NCBI GenBank assembly: GCA_009377535.1
Contig: WHTV01000001.1
Coordinates: 106,421-170,420, forward strand
Length of the DNA stretch: 64,000 nucleotides
Origin: Kiloniellaceae bacterium
GTDB lineage: Bacteria > Pseudomonadota > Alphaproteobacteria > Kiloniellales > Kiloniellaceae
Reading direction: 5' to 3'
Shown here: one piece after another, positions 51,090-60,840 of the stretch
How positions within the stretch are numbered: the stretch's first letter is position 1
Layout: each line of letters opens with the position of its first letter
Position numbers and translations under genes: made by a program
Notes under the pieces: model-generated
The model's input: only the letters and a program-made list of their open reading frames with translations
Databases searched by the model: none
Told to the model about the DNA's origin: nothing

Positions 51090-52816
51090 GCGACCTCGGC
51101 GGTTCGGGCGCGGGTGCGCCGTCTGCGGCGTCCTTCTGGCAGCTGTTCAAGCCGAAGGTCTTCACCGTCCTTGGCGAGGGCTATGGCCTTGCCCACCTGC
51201 GCAGCGATGCGCTCGCCGGCCTCACGGTGGCGGTGGTCGCGCTGCCGCTGGCCATGGCGCTGGCCATCGCCTCCGGCACTACGCCGGACAAGGGGCTGGT
51301 GACCGCCGTGATCGCCGGCTTCTTGATTTCGGCCTTCGGGGGCAGCCGCTTCCAGATCGGCGGGCCGACCGGCGCCTTCGTCGTGGTGGTGTTCAACGTC
51401 ATCGCCCAGCACGGCTACGACGGCCTGCTGCTGGCCACCCTGATGGCCGGCGCCATGCTGGTGGCGGCGGGCTTCATGCGCTTCGGCACCTGGATCAAGT
51501 ACATCCCCGAGCCGGTGGTAACCGGCTTCACCGCCGGCATCGCCGTGATCATCTTCACCAGCCAGCTGAAGGACCTCTTCGGCCTGGCTCCGGACAGCCT
51601 GCCGGCCGAGTTCCTGCCCAAGGTGGAGGCCCTGTGGTCGGCGCGCGAGACCCTCGATGCGGCCACCTTCGCCATCGCCGCGGCGGCGCTGGCGGCGATC
51701 CTGCTGCTGCGCCGCTACCTCCCACGGGCGCCGGGCTTCCTGGTCGCCGTGGTCGGCGCCTCGCTGGCGGTCTGGCTGCTCGGTCTGCCGGTGGAGACCA
51801 TCGGCTCGCGCTTCGGGGCGATCCCCTCCAGCCTGCCGCTGCCCAGCCTGCCGTCCTTCAGCCTCCACCAAGCCGTCGAGGTGCTGCCGGCGGCCTTCAC
51901 CATCGCCTTCCTGGCCGGCATCGAGAGCCTGCTCTCGGCCATGGTGGCCGACGGCATGACCGGCGCGCGCCATCGCTCCAACTGCGAGCTGGTGGCTCAG
52001 GGCCTCGCCAATACCGCCTCGGCCTGCTTCGGCGGCCTGCCGGCCACCGGCGCCATCGCGCGCACCGCCACCAACATCCGCTCCGGCGCGCGCTCGCCGA
52101 TCGCTGGCATGCTGCATGCGGCCTTCCTGCTGGGCTTCATGCTGCTGGCCGCGCCGCTGGCCTCCTACGTGCCGCTCGCCAGCCTTGCCGCGGTGCTGGT
52201 CATCGTCGCCTGGAACATGAGCGAGATCGACAAGTTCCGCAGCCTGCTGAGCGCGCCGCCGGGCGACGCCGTGGTGCTGCTGGTCACCTTCTTCCTCACC
52301 GTCATGGTCGACCTGACCGTGGCCATCCAGGTCGGAGTCGTCATGGCGGCGATCCTCTTCATGCACCGCATGGCCCAGGTGGTGCAGGTGGAAAAGGGCG
52401 TCGGCTTCCTGCAGGGCGACGTCGACGACGCGCAGATCCCGGCGCTTGATTACGCCTTCCAGACGCTGCCGCCGGGCGTCGAGATGTTCAGCCTGCGCGG
52501 ACCGCTGTTCTTCGGCGCCGCGCGCAGCCTACGCGACGCGCTGGAGGCCATGCCGACGCCGCCGCGGGTGTTCATCCTGCGCATGCGCAACGTGCCGATG
52601 ATCGATTCCTCCGGCGTCGCCGCGCTCTCCGACTTCATGCGCCGCTGCCGCGCCCGCGGGGTGGCCGTGATCGTCTCCGGTATCCGCCCGCAGCCCAGTG
52701 AAGTGCTCGCCCGCATGGGCTTCGACGGCCGCCACGACAACCTGCGCCTGGCCGAGAACTTCGCCGCCGCGCGGGCGATGGCGGCGGCCATGATCCAGGC
52801 CGGTCAGGCGGAATAG
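51086..52816 (+). CDS. SulP family anion transporter with STAS domain
   Basis: RSDALAGLTVAVVALPLAMALAIASGTTPDKGL; C-terminal STAS VFILRMRNVPMIDSSGVAALSDFMRRCRARG. Confidence 0.95.
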   Translation: MSDLGGSGAGAPSAASFWQLFKPKVFTVLGEGYGLAHLRSDALAGLTVAVVALPLAMALAIASGTTPDKGLVTAVIAGFLISAFGGSRFQIGGPTGAFVVVVFNVIAQHGYDGLLLATLMAGAMLVAAGFMRFGTWIKYIPEPVVTGFTAGIAVIIFTSQLKDLFGLAPDSLPAEFLPKVEALWSARETLDAATFAIAAAALAAILLLRRYLPRAPGFLVAVVGASLAVWLLGLPVETIGSRFGAIPSSLPLPSLPSFSLHQAVEVLPAAFTIAFLAGIESLLSAMVADGMTGARHRSNCELVAQGLANTASACFGGLPATGAIARTATNIRSGARSPIAGMLHAAFLLGFMLLAAPLASYVPLASLAAVLVIVAWNMSEIDKFRSLLSAPPGDAVVLLVTFFLTVMVDLTVAIQVGVVMAAILFMHRMAQVVQVEKGVGFLQGDVDDAQIPALDYAFQTLPPGVEMFSLRGPLFFGAARSLRDALEAMPTPPRVFILRMRNVPMIDSSGVAALSDFMRRCRARGVAVIVSGIRPQPSEVLARMGFDGRHDNLRLAENFAAARAMAAAMIQAGQAE

Positions 52817-52820
52817 ACCG

Positions 52821-54071
52821 TCAGTCCTGCGGGACGACTTCTCGCGCCTCGGGATTGAGACGGCTGGCCACGGCGGTGGCGGCGTGGCCGACCGGCAGCG
52901 CCGTGCCGGTCTCCTCCGCCCGCTTCTCGCCGGAGACGAGGCGGTAGACCGCCAGCAGGGCGGTGGCGCCTTGCAGCAGTGCCAGGCAGGCGAAGAGGGC
53001 CGGCGCCCCCAGGTAGGTGATGGCGAGGCCGCCGGCCGGCGGGCCCAGAACGATGCCGACGTTCATCACCAGCACCAGCCCGCCGCTGGCCGCCACCATC
53101 TGCGCCGGCGCCAGGCGGTCGTTGGTGTGGGCGACGCCCAGGGAATAGAGCGGCAGGGTGAAAGCGCCGACCAGGGCGACGGCGGCGTAGAGCCAGGGGC
53201 CGTCGGCCAGGCGGGTGGCGGTCATCCAGACGGCGAGGCAGGCGATCAGCGCGACGCCGGCCGCCCCGGCGATCACCAGACGGCGATCGATGCGGTCGGA
53301 GAGGGCGCCGAGCGGGAACTGCCCGAGCACGCCGCCTAAGGTGCCTGCTGCGACCAGGAGCCCGACCTGGCTGGCGGGCAGGCCGATGGCGACGCCGAAG
53401 AGGCCGAGGCCGACGTAGAAGGCACCTTGCGAGAGGCCGTTGAGGAAGCTGACCGACAGGCCGAGGGGCGAGAGGCCGAAGAGTTCGCGCACCGAGAGCC
53501 TGGCCGGCGCCTCGAAGGCCTGGCCCCGATCGGCCGAGAGCAGCATGGGCACCAGCGACAGCGAGATCAGCACCGAGACGATGACGAAGAGGAGGTTGCC
53601 GTCGCGGTCCGGAATGCCGAGCAGCAGCTGGCCGAGCGCGACGCCGCCGGTCTGGGTGATGAAGTAGATGGAGAGCAGGCCGGCGCGGGTGCGGTTGTCG
53701 GCGCGGCCGTTCAGCCAGCTCTCCGCCACCACGTAGAGGCCCGGAAAGCAGAAGCCGGCCAGCGCCCGCATGGCGGCCCAGCTCCAGGGGTCGGCGGTCA
53801 CCATGTGGATCAGCGCGGCGGTGGAGCACAGCGAGGCCAGCGCGCCGAAGCTGCGGATATGGCCGACCCGGGCGACGATCTTCGGCGCGACGAGGCAGCC
53901 GAAGAGGGCCGCCAGCGGATAGGCCGCCTGCATGAAGGCGATCTCGGTCTGCGTGAAGCCGAGGTCCGTCGCGCGCAGCGTGAGGAGCGTCACCAGCAGG
54001 CCGTTGCTGATCATCAGCAGCAGCATGCCGAGGAACAGCGGCCAGGACTCCATGATGCCGCGGCGAAGCAC
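52821..54071 (-). CDS. MFS transporter
   Basis: Multiple TMs; internal LFGCLVAPKIVARVGHIRSF motif A-like. Confidence 0.88.
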   Translation of the reverse strand: MLRRGIMESWPLFLGMLLLMISNGLLVTLLTLRATDLGFTQTEIAFMQAAYPLAALFGCLVAPKIVARVGHIRSFGALASLCSTAALIHMVTADPWSWAAMRALAGFCFPGLYVVAESWLNGRADNRTRAGLLSIYFITQTGGVALGQLLLGIPDRDGNLLFVIVSVLISLSLVPMLLSADRGQAFEAPARLSVRELFGLSPLGLSVSFLNGLSQGAFYVGLGLFGVAIGLPASQVGLLVAAGTLGGVLGQFPLGALSDRIDRRLVIAGAAGVALIACLAVWMTATRLADGPWLYAAVALVGAFTLPLYSLGVAHTNDRLAPAQMVAASGGLVLVMNVGIVLGPPAGGLAITYLGAPALFACLALLQGATALLAVYRLVSGEKRAEETGTALPVGHAATAVASRLNPEAREVVPQD

Positions 54072-54177
54072 TTGGGGGACTCCTCGATGAACGGAAAGGC
54101 CGCGACCTCCGCGGCCCCCTGCTCACCTATCCCAACTGCGCGGCGCTGCCAAGCTCAGTGAAGCGGCGCGGCTGCCT

Positions 54178-54618
54178 TTACCAGCTGCCGGTGTTCTGCA
54201 TCGAGGCCCAGGGCTCCTGGGGCGGCAGGGACTCGCCCTTTTGCAGCAGCTCGATGGAAATGTTGTCGGGCGAGCGCACGAAGGCCATGTGGCCGTCGCG
54301 CGGCGGGCGGTTGATGGTGACGCCGCCGTCCATCAGCTGCTGGCAGGTGGCGTAGATGTCGTCGACCCGGTAGGCGAGGTGGCCGAAGTTGCGCCCCCCG
54401 TCGTAATCTTCCGGGTCCCAGTTGTAGGTCAGCTCCACCAGCGGCGCCTGGCTCTCCTTGGCCTGCGCCACGTCTTCCGGCGCCGCCAGGAACACCAGGG
54501 TGAAGCGGCCCTTGTCGTTTTCCATGCGCCTGACCTCCTTGAGGCCCAGCTTGTTGCAGTAGAAGTCGAGCGAGGCGTCGAGGTCCTTCACCCGGACCAT
54601 GGTGTGCAGGTATTGCAT
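54178..54618 (-). CDS. VOC family protein, glyoxalase I-like
   Basis: [65 protein letters not shown]. Confidence 0.93.
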   Translation of the reverse strand: MQYLHTMVRVKDLDASLDFYCNKLGLKEVRRMENDKGRFTLVFLAAPEDVAQAKESQAPLVELTYNWDPEDYDGGRNFGHLAYRVDDIYATCQQLMDGGVTINRPPRDGHMAFVRSPDNISIELLQKGESLPPQEPWASMQNTGSW

Positions 54619-54708
54619 CGATAACTCTTCCTGATTTTGTGGTTATAGTGGCAGGATCTGCCGGTAACTTAGTGCCAAGCCGGGCGCGATTCCAGAGGCG
54701 CACGAGAG

Positions 54709-54886
54709 CTCCCTCACCCAGCTTCGCCTAAGCTCGATCTCACGATCTCGCTAAGGCTACGCAGCCCTCTCCCCGAAGGGGCGAGGGATACAAGATTTTC
54801 CCTCTCCCCCAAAGCATTTGGGGGAGAGGGTTGCGCAGGCTTGGCAAGCGCGAAGCGCGCGCCTAGCCGAAGCTGGGTGAGGGGGC
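54709..54886. repeat. nested palindromic (REP/MITE-like) intergenic element
   Basis: Perfect 16-bp terminal arms CCCTCACCCAGCTTCG (54711-54726) / CGAAGCTGGGTGAGGG (54868-54883); inner CCCTCTCCCCCAAA-GCA-TTTGGGGGAGAGGG (54800-54830) and CCCTctCCCC-GAA-GGGGcgAGGG (54765-54787). Confidence 0.7.
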
Positions 54887-54906
54887 CTGCGCTCTGCGCC
54901 GCTGCC

Positions 54907-56820
54907 TCAGAACCCGAACATGTGGTCGAAGGAGAAGGCTTTCTCTCCGTGGGTGAGGCCGTGGTAGCCGAAGAGGCGGCAGGTGGTGTCGCGGATGATG
55001 ACGTAGCCTTCCGGCCCGGCCGCCTTCATGTCGGCGGCGGAGAAGTAGTCCGTCGGCGTCCACAGCAGGGAGCCGCCGCAGGCGATGCGAACCTCGTGCT
55101 CGGCCAGCGCCTCGCCGTTGCTGTCGTGCAGGATGAGCGTCGTCTGGCTCTCGGCGTGCCAGGGCGTCGAGGCCGGGTAGATGAGGTGGCAGAGCGCCGC
55201 GTAGGGCGCCGGGCCGAAGGAGAGGAACAGGCGCGTGGAAAGCCCCGGCGCGCGCCCGGCGTAGGACTGCGGCTCGCCCTTGTAGGTCAGCACGGCATTG
55301 AAGATGTGGGCGCCGAAAGAGGTCTCGGCGATGTGGCCGGAGGCCTTGTCCTCGTAGCGGAACAGGCCGTGCAGCCAGCCGTCGGCCTCGCCGCCCTCGG
55401 CGAAGTCGTAGACCAGCTCCATGTGGCCCCAATCGGCCTCGCCGCCGTTCAGCAGTTCGGCGACGTCGACGAGCGTCGCGTGGTTGCGCGGCAGCTTGCC
55501 GAGCGCGCGGCCGCCGATCTCGCGGCCGTCGGGGTCGTAGGCGTAGAGCGCTAACGGCAGGTTGGCCTGGCAGGTCGACATCGGCGTCGGCAGCGCGAGG
55601 GAGCGGAAGCGCCCGCGCGGCAGAATCGGCGCCGGCAGGATGAAGCCCTTGCCGAGCAAGTTGGCGAGCTCCGGGATGCGCGGGTCGGGCTTCAGGTCGA
55701 CCCGCTCTACGTTGGCGTGGGCGATGCGGCGGCGCGGCGGCGTGTCGACGCCGTTTGTGATGACTTCGTAGCGCGGCCGCACGAAGTGCTTGCCGGCCTG
55801 CACCTCGATCTGCTGCGGCCAGCGCGCTTTGGGCAGCAGCTCGGCGGTGTCGATGGCGAGCGTGCCGAAGGGCGGGATCTCGCGTTCGAGCCAGGCGATG
55901 GCGTCCTCGCCCATGAGGTTGAGGCCGACGCTGCCGGCAGGCATCGGCGCCGGGTGGCTGTTCTGCACCCAGAGCAGCACCTGCTCGTTGTTGCGCGGCG
56001 CCGGCAGGCCGGCGTAGAGGTCGGCCGGCCAGGAGTTGGCGTCGTGGGTGCAGGACAGCGCCTCGTCGCCATCGCTGTCGCCGTAGATGTCGAGCGCGTA
56101 CTTCACGATGTCATGCCCGGCGACGCCGCAGACGTGCAGGAAGAGGCTGCCGGTGAAGTCGTCGAGGCCGAAGCGTTGGCGCACCTGCTGGGAATCGATC
56201 ACCACGCTGGCGCCCGCGCCGGGCAGCGGGTCCGACCACTCGGCGAGCGGCCGGCCGCCCTGGTCCATGAGGCAGCACCAGGCGGCGGGCGCCGTGGCGC
56301 CATAGGTCGACCAGTAGTTGGCGGTGGCGAGGCGCGTGTGGAGGCCCGCGCCGTCGCGGAAGAGCACCAGGTTGGTGGCGAAGTTCAGGCTGTCGAGATA
56401 GTTGCGCCGATTGGTCAGCATCGCCTCGGGCAGGCGCAGGGCATCGAGGCTCACCACCTCGGCGCCCGATGGCAGCAGGTGGCCGATGTGGGCGATCAGG
56501 CGTTCCGCATCGAAGGCGGTGACGAAGACCTTCTTCGCCTTGCAGCCCGGCAGGTCGGTCACCGGTTGGGCCTGGTGCCTCAGGATCTCGCCGATGTCCT
56601 CGAGGTCCTGCACGTAGACCGCGGCGATGTCGAGACCGCCGATGTCGTAGATCTCGGCGAAGGCGCGGGCGTAGCCGAGCGGATCGTAGATCGCCACGGA
56701 GCCGCCGGCGAGCTCGCCCAGCAGCTTTGCCGCCTGGCGCGCGGCCAGCGGATGGCCGATGGCCTTGAAGAAGGCGTTGCCGCCCTTGGCATTGCTGAAG
56801 GTCTCGATGTTCAGGGCCAT
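54907..56820 (-). CDS. uncharacterised 637-aa protein (possible Rossmann-like N-terminus plus repeated beta-sandwich modules)
   Basis: Long ORF with recurrent pattern LPGAGASVVIDSQQV / IPPFGTLAIDTAELL / LPRNHATLVDVAELL; no family recognised. Confidence 0.8.
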   Translation of the reverse strand: MALNIETFSNAKGGNAFFKAIGHPLAARQAAKLLGELAGGSVAIYDPLGYARAFAEIYDIGGLDIAAVYVQDLEDIGEILRHQAQPVTDLPGCKAKKVFVTAFDAERLIAHIGHLLPSGAEVVSLDALRLPEAMLTNRRNYLDSLNFATNLVLFRDGAGLHTRLATANYWSTYGATAPAAWCCLMDQGGRPLAEWSDPLPGAGASVVIDSQQVRQRFGLDDFTGSLFLHVCGVAGHDIVKYALDIYGDSDGDEALSCTHDANSWPADLYAGLPAPRNNEQVLLWVQNSHPAPMPAGSVGLNLMGEDAIAWLEREIPPFGTLAIDTAELLPKARWPQQIEVQAGKHFVRPRYEVITNGVDTPPRRRIAHANVERVDLKPDPRIPELANLLGKGFILPAPILPRGRFRSLALPTPMSTCQANLPLALYAYDPDGREIGGRALGKLPRNHATLVDVAELLNGGEADWGHMELVYDFAEGGEADGWLHGLFRYEDKASGHIAETSFGAHIFNAVLTYKGEPQSYAGRAPGLSTRLFLSFGPAPYAALCHLIYPASTPWHAESQTTLILHDSNGEALAEHEVRIACGGSLLWTPTDYFSAADMKAAGPEGYVIIRDTTCRLFGYHGLTHGEKAFSFDHMFGF

Positions 56821-56854
56821 AAGCTTCTCGAAAACACTCTCTGGTAGGGCCGCA

Positions 56855-57586
56855 TCACTTGCCGAAGCGCAGCAGCTTCTTGGTCCAGGCGGAAAGGGCG
56901 TGGCGCCTGAGTTCCCTGTTGAGGACCCCTTGGTCGGTCAGCCAGTTCAGCTGGATCGAGCGGCGGGGGCCGACGAAGGCCTTGTGGCCGTGCCAGGCCT
57001 GCGGCGAGCAGCGGAAGGCGACCAGCGTGCCGGCCTCGGGCGGCACCTCGGCGGCATAGTCCTCCAGGTCGTCGGGTCCGTTCAGCATGCGCAGGCGCCC
57101 GCCGTCGGACTCCCAGGCGCTGTTCACGTAGATCAGGGCGGTGACCAGCTTGGTCTTCGAATCCGTGTGGATGGCGCCGTCCTTGGCGCGCGACTGGCCG
57201 CGCAGCGTGACCATGGTGGGCCGCCCGGAAAGATCGATCTCGAACTTCCGCTCGAAGGCCGAGGTCACCGCTGGGCCCTGCAACTCGTCCAGCAGCGCCG
57301 TGAAGGCCGGACCGCATTTCAGGCTGCTGGAGGGGAAGCTGCCGCCGCTCTCGATCGCTGGAAAGTCGCGCTCGACCGCCGCCAGCGCCTCGCGCTTCAG
57401 GAAGCCCGGCACGATGAGGAAGTCGAAGGGCGCCCGCTGCAAGGCCGTGGCCGCGAAGCGTTCGAGGTCGAGGCGCGGGGAGCGCGGCGTGGTTTCGGTG
57501 GCGAGGCTCGACAAGCGGCAGATCCCTAGAGTCGTCGCTGGGCTGTCGTCACGGCGCGGTCGTCGTTCGGCGATGCCCTCAAGCAA
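56855..57586 (-). CDS. 2OG-Fe(II) oxygenase family protein
   Basis: IHTDSKTKLVTALIYVN (HxD), GTLVAFRCSPQAWHGHKAFVGPRRSIQLNW (distal His and Arg). Confidence 0.85.
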   Translation of the reverse strand: MLEGIAERRPRRDDSPATTLGICRLSSLATETTPRSPRLDLERFAATALQRAPFDFLIVPGFLKREALAAVERDFPAIESGGSFPSSSLKCGPAFTALLDELQGPAVTSAFERKFEIDLSGRPTMVTLRGQSRAKDGAIHTDSKTKLVTALIYVNSAWESDGGRLRMLNGPDDLEDYAAEVPPEAGTLVAFRCSPQAWHGHKAFVGPRRSIQLNWLTDQGVLNRELRRHALSAWTKKLLRFGK

Positions 57587-57627
57587 AGCATTTAAGACCC
57601 CTGCGGCGAAAGATCAAACGACCGCGA

Positions 57628-58665
57628 TCAGTGCTGACGCGCCGCGAGGCGCCGACGGATCTCCGCGGCGGCCCGACGGGTCTCCGCCAGCGGCGTATAG
57701 GTCCAGTCCTCCAGCGCGCCGGTGAAGGGCCGCGCGATGCCGGCCGCGGCGAGGGTCTCGTGGAAGCGGGCGAACTTGGCCGAGCGGCCGCGCAGGTGGA
57801 CGACGTGCACCGGTTTGCCGGTGCTGGCGGCCTCGGAAACCATATTCACCGAGTCGCCGGTCACCACGACGTGGTCGGCCAGCGCCAGCATGCCGAAGTA
57901 GGGATTCTCGCCCTGTCCGTCCCAGATCTCCGCCGGCAGGCCGGCAAGGCCGCGGTGCAGCACCTCCTCGTTGCGCGCGCCGGTACGCCGCGAGGTGGTG
58001 ACCATGAGACCCCAGCCCGCGCGTGCAAGCGCCGCCAGCCGGCCGGTCAGCTGCGTCATGGTGGCGACGTCGAGGCGAAAGACCTTGTTGTCGCCGCCGA
58101 TGAGCACGGCCAGACGCCTTTCCGGCAGGTGGGCGTAGCGCGGCGCGAAGTGCGCCGCCGCCTCGGCCAGGCGCTCGGGCGTCACGCGGCCGAGGGCGCC
58201 GCGGGTGGTCAGCACGTTCGCGGCGCGCAGGCGGTCGTGCTCCGGCGTGACGATGAGGTCGATGGCGGCGGGATCGATGGCCGGGTTCTGGATCTGCACC
58301 GTGAAGGTGCGCCCGCCGCTCAGGTGCCGGATGTCGCGGGTCAACGGCACGGTCTGGCGGCCGCTGGCAATCCACAGGTCGGGCCAGGGCGGTGCCAGGC
58401 GGTCGCCCTTGGGTCCCAGGGTGCTGAGCGGATCCTTGATGAGCCCCGCCGGCAGCCAGCGCCAGGGCTTGCCGACCGATACCCGCTTCACCTCGGCTTC
58501 GAGCCCGAGCGCCTCGGCGAGGCCGCGGCATTGGATCTCCATGCCCGCCTTGCCGTCGGTCACCACCCAGCAGGTCAGCTCGACCGGCGCTGCGGGAGCG
58601 GCGTCCGGCGCCGGGGCGGCGCGGCCTTCGGAGTCTGTCTGGGGCGTGAATTCAGGCCGGTTCAT
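57628..58665 (-). CDS. mitochondrial fission ELM1-family protein (DUF1022, glycosyltransferase-like fold)
   Basis: CWVVTDGKAGMEIQCRGLAEALG; LIVTPEHDRL; VTGDSVNMVSEAASTGKPVHVVHL. Confidence 0.88.
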   Translation of the reverse strand: MNRPEFTPQTDSEGRAAPAPDAAPAAPVELTCWVVTDGKAGMEIQCRGLAEALGLEAEVKRVSVGKPWRWLPAGLIKDPLSTLGPKGDRLAPPWPDLWIASGRQTVPLTRDIRHLSGGRTFTVQIQNPAIDPAAIDLIVTPEHDRLRAANVLTTRGALGRVTPERLAEAAAHFAPRYAHLPERRLAVLIGGDNKVFRLDVATMTQLTGRLAALARAGWGLMVTTSRRTGARNEEVLHRGLAGLPAEIWDGQGENPYFGMLALADHVVVTGDSVNMVSEAASTGKPVHVVHLRGRSAKFARFHETLAAAGIARPFTGALEDWTYTPLAETRRAAAEIRRRLAARQH

Positions 58666-58848
58666 GGCGGGCCGGACTATGGCCGCGCGCCCTTGCCGGT
58701 GCAAGGGTGAAGCGGCGGCGCCCGGTCGCCGCTTTGCGCCGGTTTTGCACAGGCGAGGGGGCTTGCCAGTAAGGGGTTGCCGGGTAATATTGTTACCCAG
58801 TGGCCGCAGCGGCGGGCGCGAACCTGTCTTCTCGTACCGAGGGTGCCT

Positions 58849-59349
58849 ATGCGCCGGGTCAAGTTGGACCGAATCGATCTGCAGATTCTGCAGGATCTCC
58901 AGGAAGACGGGCGGATTACCAACGTGGAGCTGGCGCGCCGTGCCGGCATCTCCGCCCCGCCCTGCCTCAGGCGCGTCCGCGCGCTGGAGGAAGCCGGCTA
59001 CATCAAGGGCTATCACGCCGACCTGGATGCTGAAGAGCTCGGCTTCGAGGTGACCTTTTTCGCCCTTATCGGCCTCGACAGCCAGTCGGAGAACGTGCTC
59101 GACAAGTTCGAGTCCCTGGTCGGCGGCTGGCCGGAGGTGCGCGAGTGCCACATGGCGCGCGGGCCGGACGACTTCGTGCTGCGCCTGGTGGCACGCAACA
59201 CCGCGCACGAGAACGAACTGACCCGGCGGCTGACCTCGGCCGCCCACGTGGTCACGGTGAAGACCATCCAGGTCATCCGCACCGCCAAGTCCACCCCGGG
59301 CGTGCCCATCGACATCGCCCAGGGCGTCGAACCGGCCAGCCACGACTAA
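58849..59349 (+). CDS. Lrp/AsnC-family regulator
   Basis: LDRIDLQILQDLQEDGRITNVELARRAGISAPPCLRRVRALEEAGYIKGYHADLD. Confidence 0.95.
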   Translation: MRRVKLDRIDLQILQDLQEDGRITNVELARRAGISAPPCLRRVRALEEAGYIKGYHADLDAEELGFEVTFFALIGLDSQSENVLDKFESLVGGWPEVRECHMARGPDDFVLRLVARNTAHENELTRRLTSAAHVVTVKTIQVIRTAKSTPGVPIDIAQGVEPASHD

Positions 59350-59570
59350 AATTCGTTCGCGCGGCGCAGGGTCTCTCACGCGAGAGGCTTCACGCGCGCA
59401 AGGCGAATGCTATGCTCGTGTTCGAACGAACAACGGGGCGCCGTCGGCCTGGTCGGCGGCGCGCGCTCCGGCGGAAGAAGCTTGCAACAACGCCGGTGCT
59501 GGACGCCGTGCCGCCGCTGGCCTACAAGGCGGCCCCAGCGCCGAAAATATTCTGCGGAAAGGAAATTTCC

Positions 59571-60812
59571 ATGCCATCTTGGCCACTTAAGCTGTCTGCC
59601 CCGGCAGGCAGGAAACTCGCAACGGTCGCCGCTGCTTCGCTCTGCGCGGCCACCGCTCTGGGCGGCAGCGCCCTGGCGCAGGACGTGAAGATCGGCCTCG
59701 TCGGCGGCATCTCCGGCCCCATCGCCGCCTTGGCGCCGCCGATGATCAACGCCTCCAAGCTGGCGATCGAGCACGTGAACGCGCAGGGCGGCCTGCTCGG
59801 CGGGCGGAAGCTGGTCGCCGTGGTCGGTGATTCGGCCTGCAGCCAGCAGGGCGGCGCCGACGCCGCCACCAAGGCGGTCAACGTCGAGCAGGTGGTCGCC
59901 ATGGTTGGCCCCTACTGCTCCGGCGCTACCCTGGCCGCCGCCAACTCGGTGACCATTCCGGCCGGCGTCGTGATGATCTCGCCCTCGGCCACGTCGCCGG
60001 AGCTGACCACGCTGAACGACAAGGACCTGGTGTTCCGCACCGCGCCCTCGGACAGCTTCCAGGGCCAGGCTCTGGCCCGCAAGCTGCTGGCAGAGGGCAC
60101 CCAGAAAGCGGCCGTCGCCTTCCTCAACAACGACTACGGCAAAGGTTTCGCCGAGGCCTTCCGCAGCGAGTTCGAGGCCCAGGGCGGCGAGATCGCCGGC
60201 TACTCAGCCCACGAGGACGGCAAGGCCTCCTATCGGTCCGAACTGGCCGAGCTGGCCGCCAAGGGCGCCGAGACGCTGGTGCTGATCGACTACGGCGACG
60301 GTGCCGGCATGACCATCCTGCGCCAGGCCCTGGAGAACGGCTTTTTCTCTAAGTTCGTCGGCGGTGACGGCATGAAGACCGATGCCCTGGTCAATGCGCT
60401 GGGCGCCGAGAACCTGGAGAGCTTCACCACCTCGGCGCCGGTCGGCGCGGAGTCGGCGGGCCTCGACGTGTTCAACGAACTCTTTGCGGCGGCCGGCGGC
60501 GACCAGAGTGCGGTCTACGCCACCACCTCCTATGATGCCACCTTCCTGCTGGCCCTGGCCATCGAGAAGGCTGGTGCGGCGGACCGCTCGAAGATCTCCC
60601 AGGCGCTGCGCGAAGTCGCCTCGGCGCCGGGCGAGGTCATTCTGCCGGGCGAGTGGGAGAAGGCCCGCCAGCTGCTTGCCGAAGGCAAGGACATCGACTA
60701 CCAGGGTGCGGCTGGCGATCACGAGTTCGACGAGAACGGCGACGTGCCGGGCGTCTACGCCCTCTTCGCCGTGGCCGACGGCAGCCTGAAGATGGTCTCC
60801 GCCATCGAATAG
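59571..60812 (+). CDS. branched-chain amino acid ABC transporter substrate-binding protein
   Basis: Signal peptide to ALAQDVKIGLVGGISGPIAALAPPMINASKLAIEHVNAQGGLLGGRKL. Confidence 0.95.
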   Translation: MPSWPLKLSAPAGRKLATVAAASLCAATALGGSALAQDVKIGLVGGISGPIAALAPPMINASKLAIEHVNAQGGLLGGRKLVAVVGDSACSQQGGADAATKAVNVEQVVAMVGPYCSGATLAAANSVTIPAGVVMISPSATSPELTTLNDKDLVFRTAPSDSFQGQALARKLLAEGTQKAAVAFLNNDYGKGFAEAFRSEFEAQGGEIAGYSAHEDGKASYRSELAELAAKGAETLVLIDYGDGAGMTILRQALENGFFSKFVGGDGMKTDALVNALGAENLESFTTSAPVGAESAGLDVFNELFAAAGGDQSAVYATTSYDATFLLALAIEKAGAADRSKISQALREVASAPGEVILPGEWEKARQLLAEGKDIDYQGAAGDHEFDENGDVPGVYALFAVADGSLKMVSAIE

Positions 60813-60840
60813 CGACGAGTCCGCGTGGCGGCGGGGGCGC

